Source: DATFVJ01 sp963727015 (GTDB lineage Bacteria > Actinomycetota > Actinomycetes > Streptosporangiales > Streptosporangiaceae). Taken from it: DNA of 64,000 nucleotides. The stretch is taken from contig CAVSEV010000009.1 of the NCBI GenBank assembly GCA_963727015.1, positions 1-64,000 of the forward strand. Reading direction: 5' to 3'. Below the pieces are notes generated by a model. The model had not been told where the DNA came from and did no database searches. It saw nothing but the letters and a program-made list of their open reading frames with translations. The position numbers were made by a program, and so were the translations under genes. Positions 14,565-21,785 of the stretch are shown here, piece after piece (positions within the stretch are counted from its first letter, which is position 1; each line of letters opens with the position of its first letter).

Positions 14565-15122
14565 TCAGTTGACCGGCTCGCGGCGCTCCGCGAGCCGGAG
14601 CAGTTGCGCAGCTACCTGGCTGCCGCCTGCCGGGTCCCTCGTGATGACAAGCACCGTGTCGTCGCCGGCGACCGTGCCGAGGATCGACGGCCAGTTCGCG
14701 TGATCCAGCGCGGAGGCGAAGAACTGTGCGGCTCCTGCCGGGGTACGTAGCACCACCAGGTTCGCGCTCGCTTCCGCCGAGGTGAGCAATTCGGCGGAGA
14801 TCCGGGCGAGCCGTCCATTCGCCTCGGGCGCCCAGCCGGGCCGTGGCGGCCCGTCAGGTCCCTGCGCGGGCAGCCCGCCCGGCTGCGCGCCCGGCATGTC
14901 CGGCGCCTGCGGCAGCGCGTAGACGAGCCCGCCGTCCGCGCCGCGCAGCCTTACCGCGCCGAGCTCATCGAGGTCACGCGACAGCGTTGCCTGGGTGACC
15001 TGCACCCCGGCCTGCGCGAGCTCGCTGGCTAGTTCCTCCTGTGAGCGGACAGGAATGTGGGCAAGGATGCCGGCGATACGGGCATGCCTGGCCGCCTTCG
15101 TCATCGGGCTCGGCCCGGTCAT
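14565..15122 (-). CDS. argR: Arginine repressor ArgR
   Basis: This arginine-dependent DNA-binding repressor probably acts on the ARG boxes upstream of argC. Residues from about 8 to 60 form the winged helix (RHARIAGILAHIPVRSQEEL and the recognition helix TQATLSRDLDELGAVRL). A Pro/Gly-rich linker follows and is longer than usual. The C-terminal oligomerisation and arginine-binding domain carries GTVAGDDTVLVI with the paired aspartates. The ATG at 15122 overlaps the argD stop (ATGA), which fixes it as the coupled start; a second in-frame ATG lies at 15104. The longer open frame upstream is argD read in another frame. Confidence 0.94.
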   Translation of the reverse strand: MTGPSPMTKAARHARIAGILAHIPVRSQEELASELAQAGVQVTQATLSRDLDELGAVRLRGADGGLVYALPQAPDMPGAQPGGLPAQGPDGPPRPGWAPEANGRLARISAELLTSAEASANLVVLRTPAGAAQFFASALDHANWPSILGTVAGDDTVLVITRDPAGGSQVAAQLLRLAERREPVN

Positions 15123-16519
15123 GACGATCCCTCCGCTGCCAGGTCGGCGGCTAGGTCCTGCGCGGCCTCCCGTGCTGGGTGCTGCGCTGCCTCGGGTGCT
15201 GAGTGCTGCGCTGCCTGGTGTGCTGGGTGCTGCGCTGCCTGGTGTGCTGGGTGCTGCGCTGCCTCGTGTGCTGAGTGCTGCGCTGCGTCCAAGACAGCGG
15301 GCAGTGCGGCGAGGAACGAGCCCGCCTCTGCCGCGCTGAGCACGAGCGGCGGCGCCAGCCGTACCGCATCCGGCTGCACGGCGTTGACCAGGAACCCTGC
15401 GTCCCTGCCGGCGTGCTCCACGGCGGCGGCGGCTGGCCGGGTGAGCATGGCGGCGAGCCAAAGCCCGCTACCGCGCACGCCCGCGAGCAGCGGGTGGGCC
15501 GTAGCGGCGATCCCCGACCTGAGCACCTCCCCCGTCTGGCGGACGTTGGCGAGCAGGCCGTCGCGTTCGATCACGTCAAGCACCGCAAGCGCTGCCGCGC
15601 AGGCGACCGGGTTGCCGCCGAACGTGCTTCCGTGGTCACCCTTGCCGAGCACATCACCGAACTCGCCCAGGCCGATGCACGCGCCGATGGGCAGGCCGCC
15701 GCCCAGCCCTTTGGCGAGGGTCACCACGTCGGGCCTGATGCCCTCGCGCTGGTGCGCGAACCAGGCGCCGGTCCTGCCGATCCCGCTCTGGATCTCATCG
15801 AGGACCAGCACGGCGCCGCTGGCATCGCAGGCTTCGCGCGCGGCGCGCAGGTAGCCGTCCGGGGCGGGCACCACGCCGCCCTCACCGAGAGCGGGCTCGA
15901 GGAACACCGCGGCGCACTCGCCGGTGACCGCGGCGCGCAACACCGCCGCGTCACCGTAAGGCACGAACCTTACGGCCACACCAAAGGGCCCGAACGGCTC
16001 GCGTATCTGCGCCTTGCCCGTTACTGCGAGCGCGCCCATGGTGCGCCCGTGGAACCCGCCCTCCGCCGCCACCACGTAGGAGTTCCCTGCGTCACCGCCG
16101 GCCCGGCCCCCGCGAAACCTGCGCGTGAGCTTGACCGCTGCCTCGTTGGCCTCGGTACCTGAATTTGTGAAGAAGACCTTGCCAGGCGCGCCGAGCAGTC
16201 CGAGCAGCCGCTCGGCGAGTTCGATCTCACGCTCGTGCATGAACAGGTTGCTGGTGTGCGCGATGGACGCCACCTGGCTGCTCACGGCCTCGACGACCGC
16301 CGGATGGGCATGCCCGAGCGAGGACACGGCGATCCCAGCGATGAGGTCGAGGTACTCGCGCCCGTCCGCGTCCCACACGCGGCAGCCCGCGCCCTTGGCC
16401 AGCGCGAGAGGCGGCAAGCCGTAATTCGGCATCAGCGCGGCGGCGAAACGTCGCTGCAGGCGGCGTGTGGCCTCCCGGCCCTGGCCTGGCATGTCGATCG
16501 CGGGTCCTGTCCTCGTCAT
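15119..16519 (-). CDS. argD: Acetylornithine aminotransferase
   Basis: This PLP enzyme transfers an amino group from glutamate to N-acetylglutamate semialdehyde. The segments FFTNSGTEANEAAVK, VLVLDEIQSGIGRTG and the PLP-lysine region VTLAKGLGGGLPIGA are present. The start is an ATG at 16519, 13 bases after the argB stop. The protein is about 466 residues, longer than the usual 400, because the C-terminus carries an 8-residue repeat of the type AAQHPAHQ (about five copies) after the last conserved helix, ending DLAADLAAEGSS. The stop overlaps the argR start. The tail is unlikely to be catalytic. Confidence 0.95.
   Translation of the reverse strand: MTRTGPAIDMPGQGREATRRLQRRFAAALMPNYGLPPLALAKGAGCRVWDADGREYLDLIAGIAVSSLGHAHPAVVEAVSSQVASIAHTSNLFMHEREIELAERLLGLLGAPGKVFFTNSGTEANEAAVKLTRRFRGGRAGGDAGNSYVVAAEGGFHGRTMGALAVTGKAQIREPFGPFGVAVRFVPYGDAAVLRAAVTGECAAVFLEPALGEGGVVPAPDGYLRAAREACDASGAVLVLDEIQSGIGRTGAWFAHQREGIRPDVVTLAKGLGGGLPIGACIGLGEFGDVLGKGDHGSTFGGNPVACAAALAVLDVIERDGLLANVRQTGEVLRSGIAATAHPLLAGVRGSGLWLAAMLTRPAAAAVEHAGRDAGFLVNAVQPDAVRLAPPLVLSAAEAGSFLAALPAVLDAAQHSAHEAAQHPAHQAAQHPAHQAAQHSAPEAAQHPAREAAQDLAADLAAEGSS
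15165..15295 (-). repeat. 24-bp in-frame tandem repeat at the argD 3' end
   Basis: About five imperfect copies of a 24-bp unit encode AAQHPAHQ-type octapeptides rich in Ala, His and Gln. The repeat begins right after the normal ArgD C-terminus and stops about 40 bases before the stop codon. It is seen directly in the sequence. Confidence 0.85.
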
Positions 16520-16532
16520 GTGTTCTCGTATT

Positions 16533-17762
16533 TTATGGTGTTGCTCCGTATGGTGTTGCTCCGTATGGTGTTGCTCCGTCCGGGACCACCATCGTGCCGA
16601 TCCCCTGGTCGGTGAAGATCTCAAGCAGCAGAGCGTGGGGCAGCCGCCCATCGAGGACATGCGCACGGCGCACGCCGCCGCGCACCGCGCGCAGGCACGC
16701 CGCCATCTTGGGCACCATGCCCGTCGTGAGCCCGGGCAGCAGGCCTTCAAGCTCGGCCGCGGTCAGCAAGCTGATCACCTCGTCCGAGGCTGGCCAGTCC
16801 GCATACAGGCCCTCCACGTCCGTAAGCACCACCAGCTTGGCCGCGCCAAGGCCGACCGCGAGCGCCGCGGCCGCGGTGTCGGCGTTAACGTTGTAGATCT
16901 CGCCATCTGCTCCCCTGGCCACGCTGGAGATAACTGGGATACGGCCGTCCGCAAGCAGGCTGTGCACCGCTCCCGCTGCCACCTCCGTGATCTCTCCGAC
17001 CAGGCCGATATCGACGGTCTGGCCCTGTACGACGGGCTGCGCGCGGCGCGCGGTGAACAGGTTCGCATCTTCTCCTGACATGCCGACCGCCCACGGCCCG
17101 TACTGGTTGACCAGGCCGACCACGTCCCTGTTCACCTGCCCGGTGAGCACCATCCTGACGACGTGCATGATCTCCGGCGTGGTGACCCGCAGGCCGCTCG
17201 CGAACGTGCTTTTTATGCCCAGCCTGTCGAGGTGCGCACTGATCTGCGGGCCGCCACCGTGCACGACCACAGGCCGCAGCCCTGCGTAGCGCAAGAAAAC
17301 GAGGTCCTGCGCGAATCCGCGACGCAGCGACTCGTCGGTCATCGCATGGCCGCCGTATTTGATCACTACCGTCCGGCCGTGGAACCTGTCGAGCCACGGA
17401 AGCGCCTCGATCAGGGTGGCTGCCTTGGCGAGTGCCGCGGCACGATCACGCGGCTGGCTGGCCGGCGCGCGTTTCTTGGCCGGCGCGCGTTTCTTGGCTG
17501 GCGCGCGTTTCTTGGCCGGCGCGCGTTTCTTGGCCGGCGCGCGTTTCTTGGCCGGCGCGTCTTTCTTGGCCGGCGCGTCTTCTTGGCCGGCGCGTCTTCT
17601 GGCCGGCGCGTCTCTGGCGGCGCGTCTTCTGGCTGGCGCGCGTTTCTTGGCCGGCGCCTCCGTCGATGGCCCATCGGCGGGGTTATGAGCCGGGCTTTGG
17701 GCAATTGGCGGGCCTGATCCGCCGGCTGCAGCCGGCGCGCGTGGGTGCGTTTTGGCCATCAC
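16533..17762 (-). CDS. argB: Acetylglutamate kinase with Lys/Ala-repeat N-terminus
   Basis: It phosphorylates N-acetylglutamate, the step usually inhibited by arginine. The amino-acid kinase core begins KAATLIEALPWLDRFHG and VVIKYGGHAM and includes VVHGGGPQISAHLDRLGI, SGEDANLFTA and YNVNADTAAAALA. Before it are about 105 extra residues rich in APAKKR units, resembling the tails of histone H1 or actinobacterial HupB. After it the protein ends in three GATPY-like copies. Start choice: GTG at 17762 overlaps the argJ stop (GTGA), with ATG at 17759 as an alternative. No start codon lies between the repeat and the kinase core, so the extension should be translated. The family is normally about 300 residues; this is about 409. 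Confidence 0.95.
   Translation of the reverse strand: MMAKTHPRAPAAAGGSGPPIAQSPAHNPADGPSTEAPAKKRAPARRRAARDAPARRRAGQEDAPAKKDAPAKKRAPAKKRAPAKKRAPAKKRAPAKKRAPASQPRDRAAALAKAATLIEALPWLDRFHGRTVVIKYGGHAMTDESLRRGFAQDLVFLRYAGLRPVVVHGGGPQISAHLDRLGIKSTFASGLRVTTPEIMHVVRMVLTGQVNRDVVGLVNQYGPWAVGMSGEDANLFTARRAQPVVQGQTVDIGLVGEITEVAAGAVHSLLADGRIPVISSVARGADGEIYNVNADTAAAALAVGLGAAKLVVLTDVEGLYADWPASDEVISLLTAAELEGLLPGLTTGMVPKMAACLRAVRGGVRRAHVLDGRLPHALLLEIFTDQGIGTMVVPDGATPYGATPYGATP
16535..16580 (-). repeat. 15-bp tandem repeat at the argB 3' end
   Basis: Three copies of a 15-bp unit (minus strand close to ACGGAGCAACACCAT) encode GATPY at the end of ArgB, stopping at the TAA. The argD start follows 13 bases later, so the array lies in the intercistronic ribosome-loading zone. 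Confidence 0.85.
17455..17660 (-). repeat. 18-bp tandem repeat encoding APAKKR in argB
   Basis: Five nearly perfect 18-bp units and several degenerate ones encode APAKKR, then APAKKD and ARR variants. The purest copies lie next to the kinase core and the array decays toward the N-terminus. The result is a strongly basic tail of about 80 residues. Confidence 0.9.
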
Positions 17763-18973
17763 GTCGAATATGCCGAGTTCTCGTGCACGTACGCCGCGGT
17801 GAGATCCGTCGTCCAGATGGTGGCCGCATGCAACCCCGCGGACAGGTCGACGGTGATGGTGATGTCGCGGGCGCGCAGATCCGCCTTGGACCTGTCGTCA
17901 CCGGCGCAGCCGGCCCTGCAGACCCAGACTCCGTTAATCGCGACGTTCAGGCGGTCCGGCTCGAAGGCCGCGTCGGTGGTGCCGACCGCAGCCACCACCC
18001 GCCCCCAGTTCGGGTCCTCGCCAGCGAGTGCGCACTTGAGCAGGCTGCTTCTCGCGACCGCGCGGGCGGCGGTCAGCGCGTCTTCCTGGCTGGCCGCGCC
18101 GATCGCCTCGACGGCCACGGTCTTGGTCGCCCCCTCAGCATCGGCGACAAGCTGGCGCGTCAGGTCCGCGCAGACGGCCGTCACCACGGAGGTGAACTCG
18201 GCGAGGTCAGGCCGCACACCTGACGCGCCGCTCGCGAGCAGCAGCACCGTGTCGTTGGTGGACATGCAGCCGTCCGTGTCCACCCGGTCAATGGTCCGCG
18301 CGACCGCGGCACGCAACGCGCTATCCAGGTCACTGGCGTCCAGATCCGCATCGGTGGTGAGCACGCAGAGCATGGTCGCGAGCGCCGGCGCGAGCATGCC
18401 GGCCCCCTTCGCCATGCCGCCGACGGTGTAGCAGGAAGCCGCGCCGGCAACGGCCTCGCCGGCGCCGTCCACCTGGGCGGCTTCCGCCGCTTCTGCCTTC
18501 CCGGCCTTCCTGAAGGCAATCTTGACGACCGTATCCGTAGTCCTGATGGCATCGGCGGCCGCCAAGCCTCCAGCACGCGACAACGCCGCGACCGCAGCGT
18601 CCACCCCTGGCAGCAGCGCCTCCATGGGCAAACGCTCGCCGATCAGACCGGTCGAGCAGACCGCTACCTCGCTGGCGGAATCATCGAGAGCCGCCGCGAG
18701 CCGTTCCGCCGTAGCGTGCGTGTCCTGAAAGCCGGCGGGGCCAGTACACGCGTTCGCGCCGCCTGAGTTCAGCACCACGGCCCGCACCCGGCCGCCGTGG
18801 ACGACCTGCTGCGTCCACAGCACAGGTGCCGCCTTGACCCGGTTGGCGGTGAAAACGGCCGCGGCGGCCCTGGACGGGCCATCGTTCACCACCACGGCGA
18901 CATCGCGCCCGCCGCTCTTCAGGCCGGCCACGACACCGGCGGCGCGGAATCCGATGGGTGCGGTAACGCTCAT
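17759..18973 (-). CDS. argJ: Glutamate N-acetyltransferase / amino-acid acetyltransferase (ornithine acetyltransferase)
   Basis: It moves the acetyl group from N-acetylornithine to glutamate, recycling it in the cyclic arginine pathway. The protein begins GFRAAGVVAGLKSGGRDVAV and contains AVVLNSGGANACTG, the region MLCVLTTDAD around the self-cleavage threonine that separates the alpha and beta subunits, SFFKCALAG-type sequence (here RSSLLKCALAGEDPNWGR) and the classic C-terminus AAYVHENSAYST. The 404 residues are typical. The start ATG overlaps the argC stop and its own stop overlaps the argB start, so the genes are translationally coupled. Confidence 0.96.
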   Translation of the reverse strand: MSVTAPIGFRAAGVVAGLKSGGRDVAVVVNDGPSRAAAAVFTANRVKAAPVLWTQQVVHGGRVRAVVLNSGGANACTGPAGFQDTHATAERLAAALDDSASEVAVCSTGLIGERLPMEALLPGVDAAVAALSRAGGLAAADAIRTTDTVVKIAFRKAGKAEAAEAAQVDGAGEAVAGAASCYTVGGMAKGAGMLAPALATMLCVLTTDADLDASDLDSALRAAVARTIDRVDTDGCMSTNDTVLLLASGASGVRPDLAEFTSVVTAVCADLTRQLVADAEGATKTVAVEAIGAASQEDALTAARAVARSSLLKCALAGEDPNWGRVVAAVGTTDAAFEPDRLNVAINGVWVCRAGCAGDDRSKADLRARDITITVDLSAGLHAATIWTTDLTAAYVHENSAYST

Positions 18974-20140
18974 GGCGAGACTCCGTCTGCGGTCAGGCCG
19001 GCGGTCTCCGCCAGGCCGGTCATCAAATTGGCATTCTGGATGGCCTGCCCTGCCGCGCCCTTGCCGAGATTGTCGATGGCCGCCACGACGACAGCCCGAC
19101 CAGCCCGGGTGTCGGCGGCAACCTGCAGTTGTGCGGCATTCGAACCGGCGGTCGCCGCGGTGGTTGGCCAGCTGCCCTCCGGCAGTAAATGCACGAACGG
19201 CTCATCGGCGTAGGCGTCAGCAAGGGCCGCACGCAGCACTGCGGTCACCGCGGTCACCGCAGCCGCGCTTGATCCGGCGGCGCCTGAGGCGCCCCCGCTG
19301 AGCCGCGCAGTGCACGTCGCGAGGATCCCCCTGGGCATCGGTGCGAGCAACGGCGTGAACGAGACCGTCACCTTCCTGCTCGGCGCCGAGGCCGCGCCAG
19401 CCGCGGGAAGCTGCCCGGAAGGGGCCGCCTGGCGCGAGCCTGCCCGCGCCGGGCGGGCCGCGGCAGGCTGGCCGTCAGGGACGACTTCGGCAAGCGCCTG
19501 CTCGATTTCCGGTGTGTGCCTGTGGACACCGCCCACCTGGTAGGCGGACACCGCGCCCATCACCTCGGCGCCGAGCAGGTGCGGTTTCGGTGTCCGGCCA
19601 GCTCCCGACGTCCCCGATGCCGCGACGATCACGATGTCCGCCGGATCCACCAGGCCGGACGCGAGCAACGGCGCGAGCGCGAGGATCGCTGCGGTGGCAA
19701 AACAGCCCGGCGCCGCCACCCGGCGGGCGCAGCTGATCTGCGCGCGCGTGCCGCCGAGTTCTGGCAGCCCGTAGGTCCAGCGGCCGGCGTGCTCGCCCCC
19801 GTAGAAAAGCCGCCAGGTTGCCGGGTCCGCGAGCCTGTAGTCAGCCCCGAGATCGACGATCTTGGTGTGGTCGGGAAGTGCTGCCGCTACAGCAGCCGAC
19901 CGTCCGTGTGGGAGTGCGAGGAAGACGAGATCCGCCTGCGAAAGCCGGTTGGGATCGGTTGGCTCGAACGTGCGGCCGGACAGGTTCCTAAGGTGTGGAT
20001 GGAGCCGAGGTCACCGGCTCGCCGACGTGCGCCTGAGCGGTGACGGGCCCGAGCGTCATGCCCGGATGGCCAGCAAGCAGGCGGAGCAGTTCACCGCCGG
20101 CGTAGCCGCTCGCGCCTGCGACCGCCACCTGGACGCCCAT
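18970..20140 (-). pseudogene. argC: N-acetyl-gamma-glutamyl-phosphate reductase, one frameshift
   Basis: It is the NADPH-dependent reductase that follows ArgB in the pathway. From the ATG at 20140 (ribosome site GGAAGGAAG) the frame reads VAVAGASGYAGGELLRLLAG, the Rossmann nucleotide site, up to VGEPVTS and then meets a TAG at 19990-19988. The next frame reads LHPHLRNLSGRTFEPTDP, LVFLALPHGRSAAV and IVDLGADYRLADP, then the catalytic cysteine region VAAPGCFATA and on to the end. Deleting one G of the GG near 20003-20006 joins them perfectly as EPVTSLHPHL. The C-terminal frame alone has no start before 19719. It heads the cluster and its stop overlaps argJ. A sequencing insertion is more likely than a real loss, because the rest of the operon is intact. 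Confidence 0.9.
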
Positions 20141-20164
20141 CGCTTCCTTCCCGTCGCGCTCTGC

Positions 20165-20320
20165 CGTTGTTCCTGCCTGTCGGCGTTCCCGTTGCTCTGC
20201 CGTTCCTGTGGCGGCGCCTGTTCCTGTGCCGCCTGTCCTGTGGCGCCTGTTCCTGTGGCGGCGCCTGTTCCTGTGGCGGTGCCGGTTCCTGTCACGGCGC
20301 CGCTCCTGTCACGGCGCCGC
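20165..20320. repeat. Degenerate repeat in the argC leader
   Basis: The stretch is made of GTTCCTGTGGCGGCGCC-like units (plus strand) with variable spacing. It lies between the argC start and its operator, within the presumed 5' untranslated region. A small frame (20295-20056, minus) reading MTGTGTATGTG exists only because of the repeat and runs out of frame into argC, so I do not call it a gene. Confidence 0.7.
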
Positions 20321-20349
20321 TCGGCCCGCAGGTGCGGCCCGGCAAGCCT

Positions 20350-20387
20350 TGTGCATTACTATGTAGCCAAACGAAAACTTATGCAAG
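20350..20387 (-). promoter_or_regulatory. Double ARG box with overlapping argC promoter
   Basis: On the plus strand TGCAT-TACT-ATGTA (20352-20365) is a near-palindrome of ARG-box form, and two bases after its 18-bp frame a second box has CGAAA-ACTT-ATGCA (20372-20385). Two boxes separated by 2-3 bp are the normal ArgR operator. On the minus strand TTGCAT (20386-20381), a 17-base gap and CATAGT (20363-20358) resemble a promoter lying inside the boxes, so ArgR binding would block it. The argC start is about 210 bases downstream, which leaves a long repeat-rich leader. ArgR control is inferred from motif and context. Confidence 0.65.
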
Positions 20388-20537
20388 TCGCCCGCGGCGC
20401 CTCCACCGCGTTGGCTCACGCGACACACCCTGGCCGCGGAAAAGGTACCGGCGCAATAACCGGCCGGTTACACTCCGGGCGCGCAAGCACTGCGCGAGTT
20501 AGCCGACGGCATGATGGAACGCGCGAGGGAGGTGGCG

Positions 20538-20957
20538 ATGCAGCACGTTGGGCAGATCGTGGCGGTAATCCTCCTCGTGCCGCTGCTGGCGGGCTGCTCG
20601 GCCAGTTCCACCGCTACTCGGCCTGGGGCGTCGTCAGCAGCTCCAAGCGCCTCGGCGGCAGGAAGGACATGCGGCACGGTGTACACGGCAGGGGACGTGC
20701 CGGTGAAAATCGAAGTGCCGGATGGTGCCGTCGGCTGCGCGCTGGCGCTGCGCGTGCAGGCCGACTACACACGTAAGCTCGCCGCGGGGGAAGCGCCCGG
20801 AAACGGCGGCGGCGGGCCTGTGCCCGTCGATGGCTGGACGTGCCAGGGGTACCCCACCCCGCAGGTCTTGCAGACCGGACGCGCCTCGGAGTGTCATCGG
20901 GGCAGCATCAAGTTCTTCGCGGTGCTGCCAAGCCCGACCGCCACTGCCACCTCCTGA
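20538..20957 (+). CDS. Small secreted lipoprotein, unknown function
   Basis: The ATG at 20538 has GAGGGAGG six bases upstream, better than the earlier ATGs at 20511 and 20514. The 139-residue protein starts with a hydrophobic signal (VGQIVAVILLVPLLAGC) whose LLAGC is a lipobox, so it is probably a lipid-anchored surface protein. A Ser/Ala/Pro/Thr linker follows. The mature domain has four further cysteines (RTCG, GCALAL, WTCQGY, SECHRG), enough for two disulfides, and ends IKFFAVLPSP. It is divergent from argC and convergent with pheT. I do not recognise a family. Mycobacteria also keep a lipoprotein gene near tyrS, but similarity was not tested. Confidence 0.7.
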   Translation: MQHVGQIVAVILLVPLLAGCSASSTATRPGASSAAPSASAAGRTCGTVYTAGDVPVKIEVPDGAVGCALALRVQADYTRKLAAGEAPGNGGGGPVPVDGWTCQGYPTPQVLQTGRASECHRGSIKFFAVLPSPTATATS

Positions 20958-21785
20958 GCCGGCCCGGCCTCGCGGATGGCTCGCCGCGGCGCCCGAGGCG
21001 CGCGGGGGGGCTCGAGGCGCGCGGGGGGCCCGAGGCACACGGGGCGGCCCGAGGCACACGGGGCGGCCCGACACACGGGGCGGCCCGACACACGGGGCGG
21101 CCCGACACACGGGGCGGCCCGACACACGGGGCGGCCCGAGGCACACGGGGCGGCCCGACACACGGGGCGGCCCGAGGCACACGGGGCGGCCCGACGCATG
21201 CGGGGGGCCCGAGGCACGAGGCCGGGGCGCCCTGGTAACCCCGAGGTGCTCCTCGGGTAAGCCGCGACCCAAGTGGGTACCGCGATCCGCGAGGCCGGAC
21301 CGCTCGATCACCACTCCAGCAACATCAGCCTCGGATACCACAAGGCGGGCTTCAGTTCGAAGATCGCCCAGGCCATGATCCGTCCGCGTGTTAAGTTCCC
21401 CGCTAATAGCGCGGGCAACTTCACACGAGTAGGGATCATGAGGGTGGTGGCGGCAGCACAGCCGCGGCTAAGGTGTTCGTGATGCGGTCTGCGCGCAGGT
21501 GGGCAAGCGGGCTACCTGATCTCGCCGACGGCAGGCCGCCCGCACCGGCTGATCTCGCCGACGGCGGGCCGCCCGCACCGGCTGATCTCGCCGACGGCGG
21601 GCCGCCCGCACCGGCCAGGCCCCGCAGCCGCCGCACCGGCCTGATCACGCGAGCACCGGCCTGATCACGCGAGCACCAGCCCGGCCGCCCGAGCACCAGC
21701 CCGGCCGCCCGAGCACCAGCCCCGCCACCCGAGCACCCGAGCACCCGAGCACCCGAGCACCCGAGTGATCACGCGAGCATCGCCG
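20958..21785. repeat. Gene-free intergenic region filled with several tandem repeat arrays
   Basis: No credible gene is seen on either strand. From about 20,985 to 21,230 lie copies of GGCCCGACACACGGGGC and GGCCCGAGGCACACGGGGC. From about 21,520 to 21,620 a 33-bp unit starting GATCTCGCCGACGGCGGGCC occurs about three times. Then come two GATCACGCGAGCACCGGCCT units, three GCCCGAGCACCAGCCCGGCC-like units, and a run of GAGCACCC. Between the arrays, an imperfect inverted repeat (GTGTTAAGTTCCCCGC with GCGGGCAACTTCACAC, 21388-21426) could be a terminator for the lipoprotein gene. Confidence 0.8.

Noticed and set aside
14565..15461. ArgR with a 113-residue repeat N-terminus
   Set aside because: That part is argD read in another frame; the ATG overlapping the argD stop gives normal ArgR.
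20056..20295. Small minus-strand frame MTGTGTATGTG before argC
   Set aside because: It is made by the leader repeat and runs out of frame into argC.
20985..21230. Regular repeats that might be a CRISPR array
   Set aside because: The units are nearly contiguous and GC-rich with no unique spacers, and no cas gene is present. They are tandem repeats.
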